In this document: in pieces, positions 54,861 to 64,000 of the stretch
How positions within the stretch are numbered: the stretch's first letter is position 1
Layout of the letters: each line of letters begins with the position of its first letter
Source of the DNA: Hyaloperonospora brassicae
Taxonomy: Eukaryota > Oomycota > Peronosporomycetes > Peronosporales > Peronosporaceae
Direction: 5' to 3'
NCBI GenBank assembly: GCA_947650285.1
Contig: CANTFL010000610.1
Span: 78,843 to 142,842 of the forward strand
Length of the DNA: 64,000 bases
Notes under the pieces: generated by a model
What the model saw: only the letters and a program-made list of their open reading frames with translations
Databases searched by the model: none
Told to the model about the DNA's origin: nothing
Made by a program: the position numbers and the translations under genes

Positions 54861-55677
54861 ATGGAGGCAGGTGGGTAGTTGGGCACCGCTTGACCAACTC
54901 TCACATCAACCGGCACAGCCGGAGCATAGCGTGTGCAAGTTTGAAGCTGGACTCTGGCCTTAAGCTTGGCGTAATTATACCAAATCTTTCGTTATAGACG
55001 AACGTCTGCCACATCGGCACTTGCTCTGAGATCTAACAAGATGCTGAGGTGTCGTTTCCGATGCATTCAGCGAGCAAACGCGTTGTCTTCTTCTTCCTGA
55101 CATTCGCCTGCGAATAGGAGGATGCGTATACCCTTCATCGGTGGAACCGGTGCATCCGGTCTTGCGCGTCAATTCGCAACTTGTATTGACTCTGAGTCGT
55201 CAAGTGAGGTTCCAGGTATCTCTCGTGAAGTACCTGTCGACTCGCAACCTCATCGGGAGATGTTGGCTCATCGCCAATGGCCCACGTTGCCAAAGAACGG
55301 CCTGTCGTTTGGCGTATACGTTCTTTCACACCGAGTGGAGTGAACAGATAGCCACGTCGACCCTCAAAGGTTGCAGCGAGCTGCATACGGCGCCGGGCGC
55401 TCTCCTCTCGTTGGATAGCCAACTGTTGTTGCTCATCGAGCGGATTGGTGATGATTGCATCTCCTACGATGGGTGTTTGATGCGGCGACGGTGGTGCGTT
55501 GTCTCCGCCACGCTCGGCAAATGGATTCGGTGCAGTATGAGGCGGTGCCCCTTGCACTGGTGAGTCGGACATTGTCCTCTCTTCACCATGGATATCGGTG
55601 TCGCTACCATAGCCCACCTCAACAATAACGCCTAGGTGAGAAGAAAGAGTCGAGGACTCGTCGGGTGGCGATGCCAT
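54327..55677 (-). pseudogene. Antisense accessory ORF of element C
   Basis: A minus-strand frame from ATG 55677 (an upstream ATG at 55719 is also open), 108 bp inside the 3' LTR, runs about 180 codons to 55135. It is acidic and Pro/Ser-rich at first ('MASPPDESSTLSS'), then charged and helical ('LDEQQQLAIQREESARRRMQ'). A second frame, 54821-54327, contains a helix 'EEHEKVIFELSGLLEALGK' and 'AMRARVQALELDQAWMKAQL' with heptad-like Leu spacing. Layout and position equal those of A, B and D2. Sequence identity to them is low. Confidence 0.5.
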
Positions 55678-55771
55678 GGTATTTCGTGTTTGAGAAATGT
55701 GAGGCTGAAGCGCACACACACCGTCCTCTTTGAAGAAAGAATTCGACTGACGTTTTGTGGCAACTTCAGTC

Positions 55772-55784
55772 TGGTGGGGGAGGG
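55772..55784 (+). other. Polypurine tract of element C
   Basis: 'ggtgggggagggt' directly before the 3' LTR. Confidence 0.75.
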
Positions 55785-56321
55785 TATAACGGGGTTACAC
55801 GTCGACTGGAAGTCGACATTAGGTGTGGTGCACACAAGGGATGGGATCCCCTTTAAAGTGACATTAGAACACAGTATCAATTGTTGAAGATTCATGTCTA
55901 TCAATTATTGAATACGAGATCTTTTGAGAGGTTTTATTTAGGACATTAGCGAGTAGGTTAATTGCGTTGTTCTAAGGTGTTCTTTTAGGTTAAAAGAAGA
56001 AATAAAGTTCAGTTCCCATTTTGATATAAAAGACACGTGCCTCTCTGAGGCATCTTGCGATCGTCCAAGGAGTTTAGCAACGCCTTGTTAAGGCATCTTC
56101 TCCTCGTGTACTCTGTGCTGTGATTATCTGAATCACTCGGTCCCCCTGGCCCAGGGACCGTAAGCTCTCTGAGCTTGTTGACTCTTTGAGTCGGGTTCTC
56201 TGAACTAAACCTTAAGCTCTCTGAGCTGTTTGACTCCCTAAATCGGGCTCATTGAACCTTGAGTTGCTCGTTGAGCGTTAAAGTCTTCTTCTGTAACAAG
56301 GAGCTGTATAGCTCCTCTACA
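55785..56321 (+). repeat. 3' LTR of element C
   Basis: 537 bp, begins TATAACGGGG where the 5' LTR has TGTAACGGGG (the terminal TG is mutated to TA) and ends CTACA. Same length as the 5' LTR. Confidence 0.95.
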
Positions 56322-56326
56322 TGGTA
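56322..56326 (+). other. Target-site duplication of element C, right copy
   Basis: 'tggta', identical to 48611-48615. Confidence 0.85.
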
Positions 56327-57699
56327 ACAACCGCTCGTCCGATACAGCTACATCTGCTACTGTTTTGTTTCCAATGACATGTTGGCTGTAGCCACCACCC
56401 TAGCTCCACGTCGTGATGTCAGAAGGCAGCAAAAAAAACACGTAGGAGTGTAGAGTCACTTTCTCTTCTCGCTGAGAAGTACAACCTGTAGATTGTTGCC
56501 GGAAATGATACGTTTTACAGGATGGGAGGCGTCACTTTTTGTTATGGCGATGCATCTAATACGATGAAGCTGAAGGAGAAAGAAGACAGTGCCGACACTA
56601 GCAGCAACGGCGAAAGGGGCCACCATCAACATGGGCAAATAGTGTTATTTCGTACAGCCTGGTATTGCTGTTTCACTTGGCAGGCATTATAACTGCAACA
56701 ACCCTTGCTTCTATTTTTTTTAAGAGAATTTATCGAAACAAACGGATCGTTCTTGTCGAACAATGTGTATATTGCATGTTGAAAACGGAAAATCGGAAAC
56801 CTTATGCTTGGAGAACGTTTGCTCTGAAGTAGCGACAGCACCTGTTCAAGCTGCAGGAATCGTGTTGGTACAGGATCTACATGAGTCGATATGCTTCTGA
56901 TACGCGACACGCTCACTCGTGCAGTTCACAACTTTGATGAGACCTACTCGTGAGTTGCACTGCAGCAAAATGGAAAGAAGCTTCCAGGGCATGCAATCGA
57001 TCTGTTGGTGTAAATACAATCGTGTCATGCCATCTTATGAGGTTCATACTATCCGGTGTCTACTATGAGCCATTCGTATCCTTCTCTTACCCTTGTGCGC
57101 ATTCCGTAATCACTTTCTACATTGGACGAACTGCTGATCGACGTATATACTGACAGCGGTCGGCAAGGATATACGAGTCGTGTACATCCGTGCTGTCGCG
57201 AGGGGCACAAGTCGACCCACGTTTCGCTTTTTACCACGAAAAGTGCAGTTTAGAGAACGCCCGTGCGTTTTTGGACGAACTGGGTGTATTGAGAACTACC
57301 AAATCAAGCGACGTGTAAGAGCTGCTACGCAATAACTGAAAAGAGAGCGTACAGCTGATTTCCACTACTGAACCAACAAACACCATAACTTGCTTTGTAC
57401 CCCTGCAAACCTAAAAAAGTCAATCGAAAATTACATCTCACTGACACTATGTTTACTTTTTTCCGGGTACCACGATCGTCCATCCGTGGTCGTACACTCG
57501 TCGTCGTCCGTCGGACATATTGCTTCTGGCTGTCACCGACATCACCGAATAAATTACTTGCACTTACGTACCACATGCGCTCTCCGCTCTACCGGTATCA
57601 CCCCCACTCGCTCCAATATACCTCTCGTCCGCATACCGCGATGTCTCATGTGTGTGTGTGGTCCACATCCATCACATCTTCCGCCACACGCGCAATCAA
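56327..57699. other. Intergenic, upstream of the SWI3-like gene
   Basis: No supported gene. Frames are short and overlap. The last 150 bp is C-rich, followed by a short TG run (57650-57660) before the start codon. I see no clear oomycete initiator here. Confidence 0.5.
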
Positions 57700-59697
57700 A
57701 TGGTCGACACGACGCGCCCCGCGGCCTCGTCGGCGGCTCCCCACGCGTCACCCAGTCCGTCCCGCGCCTCGCTGTCACGCGCATCTCCTGCTGCATCGTC
57801 TGCTGCGTCGACTGCACCTCGTCTCGTCTCTGGACGTGCCCCACCACGCCCAGGAGCGCCATCTGCGCGACACGCACCCGTCGACTCGACTGGCCCGTCC
57901 GTTAGAGCGCCTGTTGTCGCCGTGCCGCGCTGCAGCACGTGGTTTTCCATGGACAAGATCAATCCCATTGAACAGCGCATGCTGCCCGAGTTCTTCAGCG
58001 CCTCTCAGGGCTCGAAGACCGCCGAGTTGTACCTCAAGTACCGCAATTATATGGTCCACGCGTCGCGCCAGCAGCCCGACGTGTACCTGACGGCCACGGC
58101 CTGTCGCCGGCACTTGGCAGGAGACGCCTGTGCGATCCTCCGCGTGCACGAGTTCCTCACGCACTGGGGACTGATCAATTTCCACGTGCCGCCGCACGCG
58201 ATGCCGCCAGCCATTCACTCGAACTACGCGCTCCACGCGGTCAGTAATAGTAGTTCTACTGCTGCTGTTGGTGGTGGTGGTGGTAGTGGTGGTGGGTCGT
58301 TTCGGGACGGGCCGAGTCCAGTGGCAATGCTCGTAGCGAGTCAAAAGGAGAGTGGACGTCGAATGAACGTTCCGTTGGCGTGTGAAGCGTGTGGCGTGGC
58401 GAGACAAGTGGACGATTTGTTTTTTGAGCTCACAAGTGAAGCAAAGAAAAAGTTGACGACAAGTGGGGCAGTGGGGCACGCGTTGAGTGCACTGCATGGG
58501 ATGAATGGGACTGGCGGCAAAGCAGGTGAAGGCCAAGAAGTGACGGTACGAGGGTTTGCACTGCGACCGGGCAGTGGCATTTGTGAAGCGTGCTACATTC
58601 GTGGAGCTTATCCAGAAGGCTACGATGTCTCGGATTTCGTGCTGATGCCTACCGTAGCGAGAAATCTGTCCGCAGCATCGTCGTGGACGCAGGAAGAGAA
58701 CGATCGACTACTGACGGCTGTGAATAGCAGCACGAAGGCTAATAGGACCAAGAGCGTGCATAAACAGGATGAGGGCAAGGATAGCTGTGATTGGAATTAC
58801 GTGGCGTCCAAGGTCGGCTCGAAGACAGCAGACGAGTGTTTGTTGCACTTTTTAGAAATGCCCATGCTCAACATGTCGGCGTCGATGGGTGATCGAGAGG
58901 CAAGTGTTGGTGACCTAGTGGACTCGATGCGACCGTTTTCTGCTGGAGCAGCTCTGAATGCACCTGTGCTTGATCTGGTTTCTCTCGTCGAACAGGTTGA
59001 CCCGTTCGTTGCAAAAGCTGCAGCTCACGCTGCGATAGGTGCCATCAAGCGGTTGCACACGATGCCAGCAAAAGTAGCAACGTCGCCACTAGAGGCATCG
59101 TTGGCTACGATGAAGGACCAAGCAAAGGGCGATGCAGCTGAAGTCAAGGTAGAGAGCGCTTCGCAAATGTTAGGGTCGTCTACGACCAGTGATGGATGCA
59201 TTTCTTCGCTTGAGGATGCAGCAGCGGCAGTTGCCAGCAGCGCAGAGGTTGCAGGAATCGGATCGAGCGTCAAAGTAGAGGACACACTATTTGTGGACGG
59301 CAATGTGACTATGGAGGATGCCTCGTCGTCAAACACGATTGTCGGGTCCACCTCGAAAACGGAAGATCCCAGCAAGGGCCATGCAGCGCCAGTCTCGAAG
59401 GAGATGATTGCGGTCATCGAAGAAGCGGCGAATGCCACGACAGTTGCACTCTTGGCAACGCGGTCGCAAAAGATTGCCGATGACATGGCCAATGGACCTG
59501 TGGAGGATCTGGTACAGCAACTTGTGGAGAATCAGTTGCGTCAAATGGAGTTGAAGATGCAGCAGCTAGCTGTATTGGAGCAAACAGTGTATGCCGAGAA
59601 GGAGCAGCTCGCCAAAGAGAAGTACGAGTTGTACGTAGATCGGCTCGCCTTCTCTCGCGAAAAGATGAATGGCCGCTTGGCACAGCTTGGGCCCTAG
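57700..59697 (+). CDS. SWI3/SMARCC-type chromatin-remodelling subunit (SWIRM, ZZ-like, SANT, coiled coil)
   Basis: 665 residues from ATG 57700 (16 more if the ATG at 57652 in the TG run is used). Core scaffold subunit of SWI/SNF-type nucleosome remodellers; acts in the nucleus. The N-terminal ~75 residues are Ala/Ser/Pro-rich and disordered. About 78-170 is a SWIRM domain ('WFSMDKINPIEQRMLPEFF', 'YLKYRNYMV', 'LRVHEFLTHWGLINFHV'). About 230-310 holds a Cys-X2-Cys pair, 'CEACGVARQVDDLFFELTS', and a second, 'GICEACYIRGAYPEGY', a ZZ-like zinc site. About 326-390 is a SANT domain ('SSWTQEENDRLLTAV', 'DWNYVASKVGSKTADECLLHFL'). The final ~70 residues form a coiled coil (dimerisation in the family). 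One exon, no lesions. The central 200 residues are low complexity. A Gly run lies near residue 190. Confidence 0.9.
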   Translation: MVDTTRPAASSAAPHASPSPSRASLSRASPAASSAASTAPRLVSGRAPPRPGAPSARHAPVDSTGPSVRAPVVAVPRCSTWFSMDKINPIEQRMLPEFFSASQGSKTAELYLKYRNYMVHASRQQPDVYLTATACRRHLAGDACAILRVHEFLTHWGLINFHVPPHAMPPAIHSNYALHAVSNSSSTAAVGGGGGSGGGSFRDGPSPVAMLVASQKESGRRMNVPLACEACGVARQVDDLFFELTSEAKKKLTTSGAVGHALSALHGMNGTGGKAGEGQEVTVRGFALRPGSGICEACYIRGAYPEGYDVSDFVLMPTVARNLSAASSWTQEENDRLLTAVNSSTKANRTKSVHKQDEGKDSCDWNYVASKVGSKTADECLLHFLEMPMLNMSASMGDREASVGDLVDSMRPFSAGAALNAPVLDLVSLVEQVDPFVAKAAAHAAIGAIKRLHTMPAKVATSPLEASLATMKDQAKGDAAEVKVESASQMLGSSTTSDGCISSLEDAAAAVASSAEVAGIGSSVKVEDTLFVDGNVTMEDASSSNTIVGSTSKTEDPSKGHAAPVSKEMIAVIEEAANATTVALLATRSQKIADDMANGPVEDLVQQLVENQLRQMELKMQQLAVLEQTVYAEKEQLAKEKYELYVDRLAFSREKMNGRLAQLGP

Positions 59698-61243
59698 TCT
59701 TCACTTGGACTTTGTTATGAGTTTTGAAAAAGGTGGCTTCGCTTGGCAACCTAATGATGGTGAATGACAGGAAGAAGTGTACGACAGCAGCATGTCGATT
59801 TGCTATTGATGTCACCTTCGTGGGAAGAACCACAGTCGCGATTGGAGTGTGTGGTGGCCTTGCGCTCTCGGGCCAAAGGTTGGTGAAGCTAGACCATCAG
59901 CGACGTGGTAAGCCTGAAGGATAAAAGCTGCGGAGTTGTGTAGTGCCACTTGTGGGTTGACAAGTTTACGAGAAACCGATGAAACGATCACAAGAGGACC
60001 GTCAACTGCGTTATGCGAGCACAGGGCAACGAAATAAACGTAGGTAGAATGTTGACCGTGTCACGCCGCACCATTTGTTCCGATCGCAACAGTAAGTTGT
60101 GCTTTGCGTAGCTACGTCGCTGTCGAGACTTGAAACGACGTCTACGAGGTGAACGCAATGTGGTCCGTGTCAAAGCGTATGCATAGGGGAAAAGTCGTGC
60201 ATGCGCTTTCGGTGATCGGCGCTTGCAATGGTGGCACCACCACCTGCTCGCGTAGTTAAAGCTGTGCATCTCATCATCAAAAGCTATCAAATAGATTTGT
60301 AGATACTGACAAACGTGTTACGTGACAGGCTGCATCGAGTCGCTGTGACGTCAAGATTAGTCCAACATGCTACGCAGGACGACGCAATCAGATTGAACTG
60401 ACGCGAATCTATGAGGTGCATGACGTACTACCTGACGCTTATGCTCTGGCAACTCGTCCCAATGCAGCACACACCTGAATACAACAGCTGCCTGGGATCG
60501 TGTACTCATGCAATGCTTGTCTGCAGCACCCGTCAACAAAAACAATTTGTAGCTACCAGGCAGAAGAACTGTCAACACACACTGCAAAGCGACTGCGACT
60601 GCGATCGGAACGAGTTCCAGTCGGCAGTTGCCCACGTAGCACGTCCGTCGAGACAGCCAAGTTGCACTTCGCTTGTGCGCATCCGGGGCCACTTCCTACA
60701 CTCGAGTAGCAAGTGCTGCCTGTAATGATGTAGAGCTTGCTCTCCTGTCCATTAATCGTCTTCTGACAGTTGACTGTTGTGGCCACACTGTTCATCCAGA
60801 CGGCTGACTTCAAGCGCAAGCTCCAGTTGCATCCAATCGTGCAAAACGTGTTATTCTCTGCGTACAGAAGTACCGATATCTCACGAAAGCTCGTGCAACT
60901 TCAACAAATCGTCGTCTAATCACGTGCTTAATCCAGTACACGGACAAGCCAACCACAGCGACTGTCGGCACTTTCCCCGTGTGCCTCGCTCGTTTTGTAC
61001 TGATATAGCAGCTCAAACCGCGAACAACACCATCTCACCTTGTCAACAAGATGTACCGCAACTGCATGCAGCGGCCACCGCTTACCACTTGTACGCATCG
61101 ATCCCTCACGCCGCAGCCCATTATCTCTTCCACTTCCATCCGTTCATTCACCATCAGCCAGTGCGAGTTATCCCACCCCACCCACCGTCTTCCTCTTCCT
61201 CCTCCTCATCAGTAGCTCCATTCGATCCATCCTGTGCACACAC
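59698..61243. other. Intergenic between the SWI3-like and ammonia-lyase genes
   Basis: About 1.5 kb. A minus-strand frame 60819-60553 contains several Cys and a 'VGSGPGCAQAKC' stretch, faintly like small secreted Cys-rich proteins, but it has no signal peptide and I do not call it. A TTCATTCAC word at 61143 lies 100 bp before the ammonia-lyase ATG and could serve as an initiator. The stretch 61185-61210 is a TCC run. Confidence 0.5.
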
Positions 61244-63066
61244 ATGTCGACCAAATCCGTACTCGTGCTCGATGGCGAGTCCCTTTGCGCCGAAGACCTC
61301 CTGACACTGTCGAAAGGTGCGACTTCCATTTCCCTCAGTGACGACGCCTGGACACGCGTGTCAAGCAGTCGCGACGTGGTCGATGCGGTCCTCGAAGACC
61401 CCACCCGCGTCGCGTACGGCATCAACACGGGCTTTGGGCTCTTTTCCACGGTCGTGATCGAGCCCGACCAGCTCAAAGTGCTGCAGGCGAATCTCATTCG
61501 GTCGCACGCGTCGGGCACAGGGGACCCGTTAACCCCTGCGCAGACGCGCATGCTCCTTGCGCTCCGCATCAATGTACTGGCCAAAGGCCATTCCGGCATC
61601 CGCGTCCCCACGCTGCACCAGCTCGTCGACGCGTTCAACGCGTCGTGTTTGTCGCTTGTCCCGAGCAAAGGCACTGTGGGGGCGTCGGGGGACTTGGCCC
61701 CGCTCGCGCACTTGGCGCTCGGGTTGCTGGGCGAAGGGCTCATGTGGGACACTACTGACAACAACGACGTTGTAATCCGCGACGCAGCTGAAGTCCTTGC
61801 GAAACACGGGTTGCACCCGTTGCAGCTCGAGGCGAAAGAAGGACTCGCGTTGATCAATGGCACGCAACTGATCACGTCCATTGGGGTCGAAGCGCTCGTG
61901 CGCGCACAGAACGTCACAAACTGTGCCGACGTGGTCGTTGCACTATCGCTCGAAGTGCTCTGCGGTACGGTGAACGCCTTCCACCCGCGTATCCACGCAG
62001 CTCGTCCCCATATTGGCCAAGCGCGCGTGGCGGCACGTGTCCGCACACTGCTGAGTCCCGATGACCCGTCCGAGTTGTTTCGCAGCCACAACTACGTTGG
62101 CAAAGTCCAAGACGCCTACTCGCTGCGCTGTGCACCGCAGGTACACGGCATTGTGCACGACACGATCGCCTTTGTGCGGCAAGTGCTGACCGTCGAAATG
62201 AACAGCGCGACGGACAACCCCATGGTCTTTACGGGACCGGCAGCCGACGTGGCAGCGGATATCGGATACCCACCAGCAGCAGTAGCTCCGGTGGCATTGA
62301 AGGAGATGTCGGTGGACAAGTGCGACGCTGAGTTGCGTTTGAGTGAACCGAAGATCACGGACCTCGAAGACGCCAACCGGGAGATTCAGCGGCTTCGGGC
62401 GCTACTGAACGACAACAGCGTGCAGCAGTACGAGACAATGGAGCGCTTCACTGCGGACATGAAGCGCACGTCCGACACGTTCTACCGTGGTGGCGATGGG
62501 TTTGTCATCTCAGGAGGTAACTTCCATGGCGAGTACCCGGCCAAGGCGCTGGACTACTTGGCCATTGGCGTCCACGAGATCGCCAGCATCAGTGAACGTC
62601 GCATTGAGCGACTGGTGAACCCGACATTGAGTCACTTGCCGGCGTTCCTCGTGCCGGACGGAGGGCTCAATCCTCCGGGTTCCTGATTGCCCACTGCACG
62701 GCCGCTGCGCTCGTGTCGGAGAACAAAGTGCTCACTCATCCGTCGTCCGTGGACTCGATCTCGACGAGTGGAGCGAAAGAAGACCACGTGTCCATGGGCG
62801 GCTTTGCAGCTCGGAAGGCCCTTACGGTCGTCGAGCACGTCGAGACAGTCGTTGCCATTGAGCTACTGGCGGCCTGCCAAGCGCTCGATCTCCTTCGGCC
62901 ACTACGGACGACAGCAGTACCCGAAGCTGTCCATGCAGTCGTGCGCACGCGTGTACCGAAACTTGACAAGGACCGCGTCATGAAACCAGACATTGATGCG
63001 GTCGTGGACCTCGTGCGCAGTGGAGCGATCTGGCAAGTGGCTGCCCCTTTTTGGGTGAGTGAGTGA
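61244..63066 (+). pseudogene. HAL: Histidine ammonia-lyase, with an in-frame insert and a 2-base shift near the 3' end
   Basis: Catalyses L-histidine to urocanate plus ammonia, the first step of histidine breakdown (cytosol). The ATG at 61244 is chosen because family homology starts soon after ('VLVLDGESL'). The frame is also open to 61040. Landmarks: Tyr at residue 58 in 'YGINTGFGLFS', the MIO-forming Ala-Ser-Gly at 147-149 in 'GTVGASGDLAPLAHL', 'KEGLALINGTQ', 'QDAYSLRC.PQVHG', 'NSATDNPMVF', 'GGNFHGEYPAKALDYLAIG'. About 90 extra residues (330-419) lie between the last two. The frame ends at 62686 after 'DGGLN', but the conserved C-terminus ('[14 protein letters not shown]', 'EDHVSMGG') continues two bases out of phase to 63066. 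So two bases were gained near 62672, by mutation or by sequencing error. All catalytic residues precede the shift. Confidence 0.85.
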
Positions 63067-63842
63067 AGGCGCTGCATTGAGGTTTTGTGAGGGAGCTGCA
63101 CGAGACCGACGGACGGGTGAGCGATGGACCGACTGAGTGATTGATGGACTGCCATCCGAAGGTGTGCGTGACGAAGGAGCAGTTGCAGTCGATAGAATAA
63201 GACGGTGAGTTGGTAGTCGATCCAGAGGCTCGAAACGTGTGCAGGTACAGTGAAGTACGTCTTTCATTGATTCGACACGCGGTTTTCACTCAATGTCGAC
63301 GTCGTCGCGATGGTACTAAGAGGAGTTAGGAATAATGCGGCGCGAATATACATGAGATATGGATCGGTATGTGCGTTGATCCTTTTGCTCGGATGCTGGT
63401 TGTGGGTTGCAGGATCCTGAGAATGCATCGGAGTATGGCTTTGTTTACCACGTTTACCAATGATTTATATCCTCCATCGGGTACTTCATGATGATTATGC
63501 TGGAAGCTGAATAGAGGAGGAGGATATCCCAAGACTTGGATCAGTATGGCGCAAATAGAGTGAACTATGGTCCAGATAGAGCAAAACTACGGCTTGCGTT
63601 TCCACGTCCATGATCGTTTCTGTGCCAAAACGTGCCCAGTGGTGTCTGATTTGCAACGATAGCTGGAGCAGTAGTATCTGTTTCAGTAGTATCTACGGCG
63701 CGATGTCAAAAAAGCCGCGCACTCAATGCGCCCTAAGTACGTATTCAAGTACCTATTCAGCTGGCTACATCTCTCTGTCTGCCCATCCAATGACGTCCCT
63801 CTAACTCTATCACGCCCTAACATAGTGCTTTGAGAGCTCGTC
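63067..63842. other. Intergenic downstream of the ammonia-lyase gene
   Basis: No supported gene; short frames only. Confidence 0.5.
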
Positions 63843-64000
63843 ATGATATCTCGTCGTCGAGTGCTTCTACGTGCGTCTCTCAGTCACTATATCTCGACAC
63901 ATGAACAAGTTCTGGATACGGTCTATCGACAATTACTCGAAGTGAACGCAACAGAAGCGTTTCACGTGTCCGAAGCTCAGTCTACAGCGGTCACGATGGC
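63843..64000 (+). CDS. Hypothetical protein, N-terminal part only (runs off the right edge)
   Basis: 52 codons open from the first ATG after an in-frame TGA, with no stop before the window ends. Basic start ('MISRRRVLLRASLSHYIST'), then helical text ('EQVLDTVYRQLLEVNATEAF'). The Arg-rich, acid-free N-terminus could be a mitochondrial targeting peptide. No family recognised, and most of the gene is outside the window. Confidence 0.4.
   Translation, partial: MISRRRVLLRASLSHYISTHEQVLDTVYRQLLEVNATEAFHVSEAQSTAVTM

Larger units (their letters stand above)
48616..56321 (+). mobile_element. Element C: Ty3/Gypsy chromovirus, full length but inactive
   Basis: 7706 bp. Two LTRs of 537 bp each differ at about 15 positions by eye, with a perfect 5-bp duplication TGGTA. 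Domain order: gag with CCHC knuckle, protease, RT, RNase H, integrase, GPY/F, chromodomain, then an antisense frame before the 3' LTR. Related to B but clearly another family: the LTRs do not align beyond the first bases and the proteins share only motifs. Many stops and shifts. Confidence 0.92.

Noticed and set aside
57775..58536. 253-codon minus frame inside the SWI3-like gene
   Set aside because: Shadow of the GC-rich coding strand; the sense frame carries the SWIRM domain.
60553..60819. Possible small secreted Cys-rich protein on the minus strand
   Set aside because: No signal peptide, weak resemblance only, and the frame breaks on both sides.
61168..62091. 307-codon minus frame inside the ammonia-lyase gene
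   Set aside because: Shadow of the sense gene, which has full family motifs.

Overview
The window reads as a repeat-rich nuclear segment of an oomycete, most likely Peronosporales (Phytophthora or a downy mildew). This is an inference. It rests on Ty3/Gypsy chromoviruses of the type common in Phytophthora (including one with two RNase H domains), intron-free metabolic genes, and a TCATTYY-type initiator upstream of one gene. Roughly three quarters of the window is LTR retrotransposon, mostly dead and partly nested.

Layout. 1-3240: minus-strand 5' part of a decayed Gypsy element (E), running off the left edge. 3290-3700: GATC-rich degenerate repeats. 3940-10045: decayed plus-strand chromovirus (A), same family as B. 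10055-17030: an inverted-repeat (foldback) element split by a Ty1/Copia element (10519-16600). 17141 to about 27900: dual-RNase H Gypsy element (D). 27.9-33.0 kb: host sequence with a broken aldose-epimerase-like gene. 33115-35987: piece of a D-type array (D2), with one LTR flanked by internal sequence on both sides. 35988-43977: the best preserved chromovirus (B), with both LTRs, gag, pol and a textbook -1 frameshift site. 44.0-48.6 kb: host sequence with an intact secreted epimerase paralogue on the minus strand. 48616-56321: chromovirus C with two 537-bp LTRs and a perfect 5-bp target duplication. 56.3-64.0 kb: host genes, namely a SWI3/SMARCC-type chromatin-remodelling subunit, a histidine ammonia-lyase with a frameshift near its 3' end, and the start of an unidentified gene at the right edge.

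Most interesting signal. Copies A, B, C and D2 each carry an antisense reading frame that starts about 90-145 bp inside the 3' LTR and runs back toward pol. Its product has a Ser/Pro/acidic N-terminal part and ends in a predicted coiled coil antisense to the integrase-chromodomain linker. Between A and B the antisense reading of that linker is better conserved than the sense reading, by my hand alignment. This points to an accessory antisense gene shared by several oomycete chromovirus families. Element D has an antisense ORF in the same place, but the relationship is less clear.

Limits: all alignments were made by eye. Divergence counts, domain limits and homology claims need BLAST/HMM and coiled-coil software to confirm.
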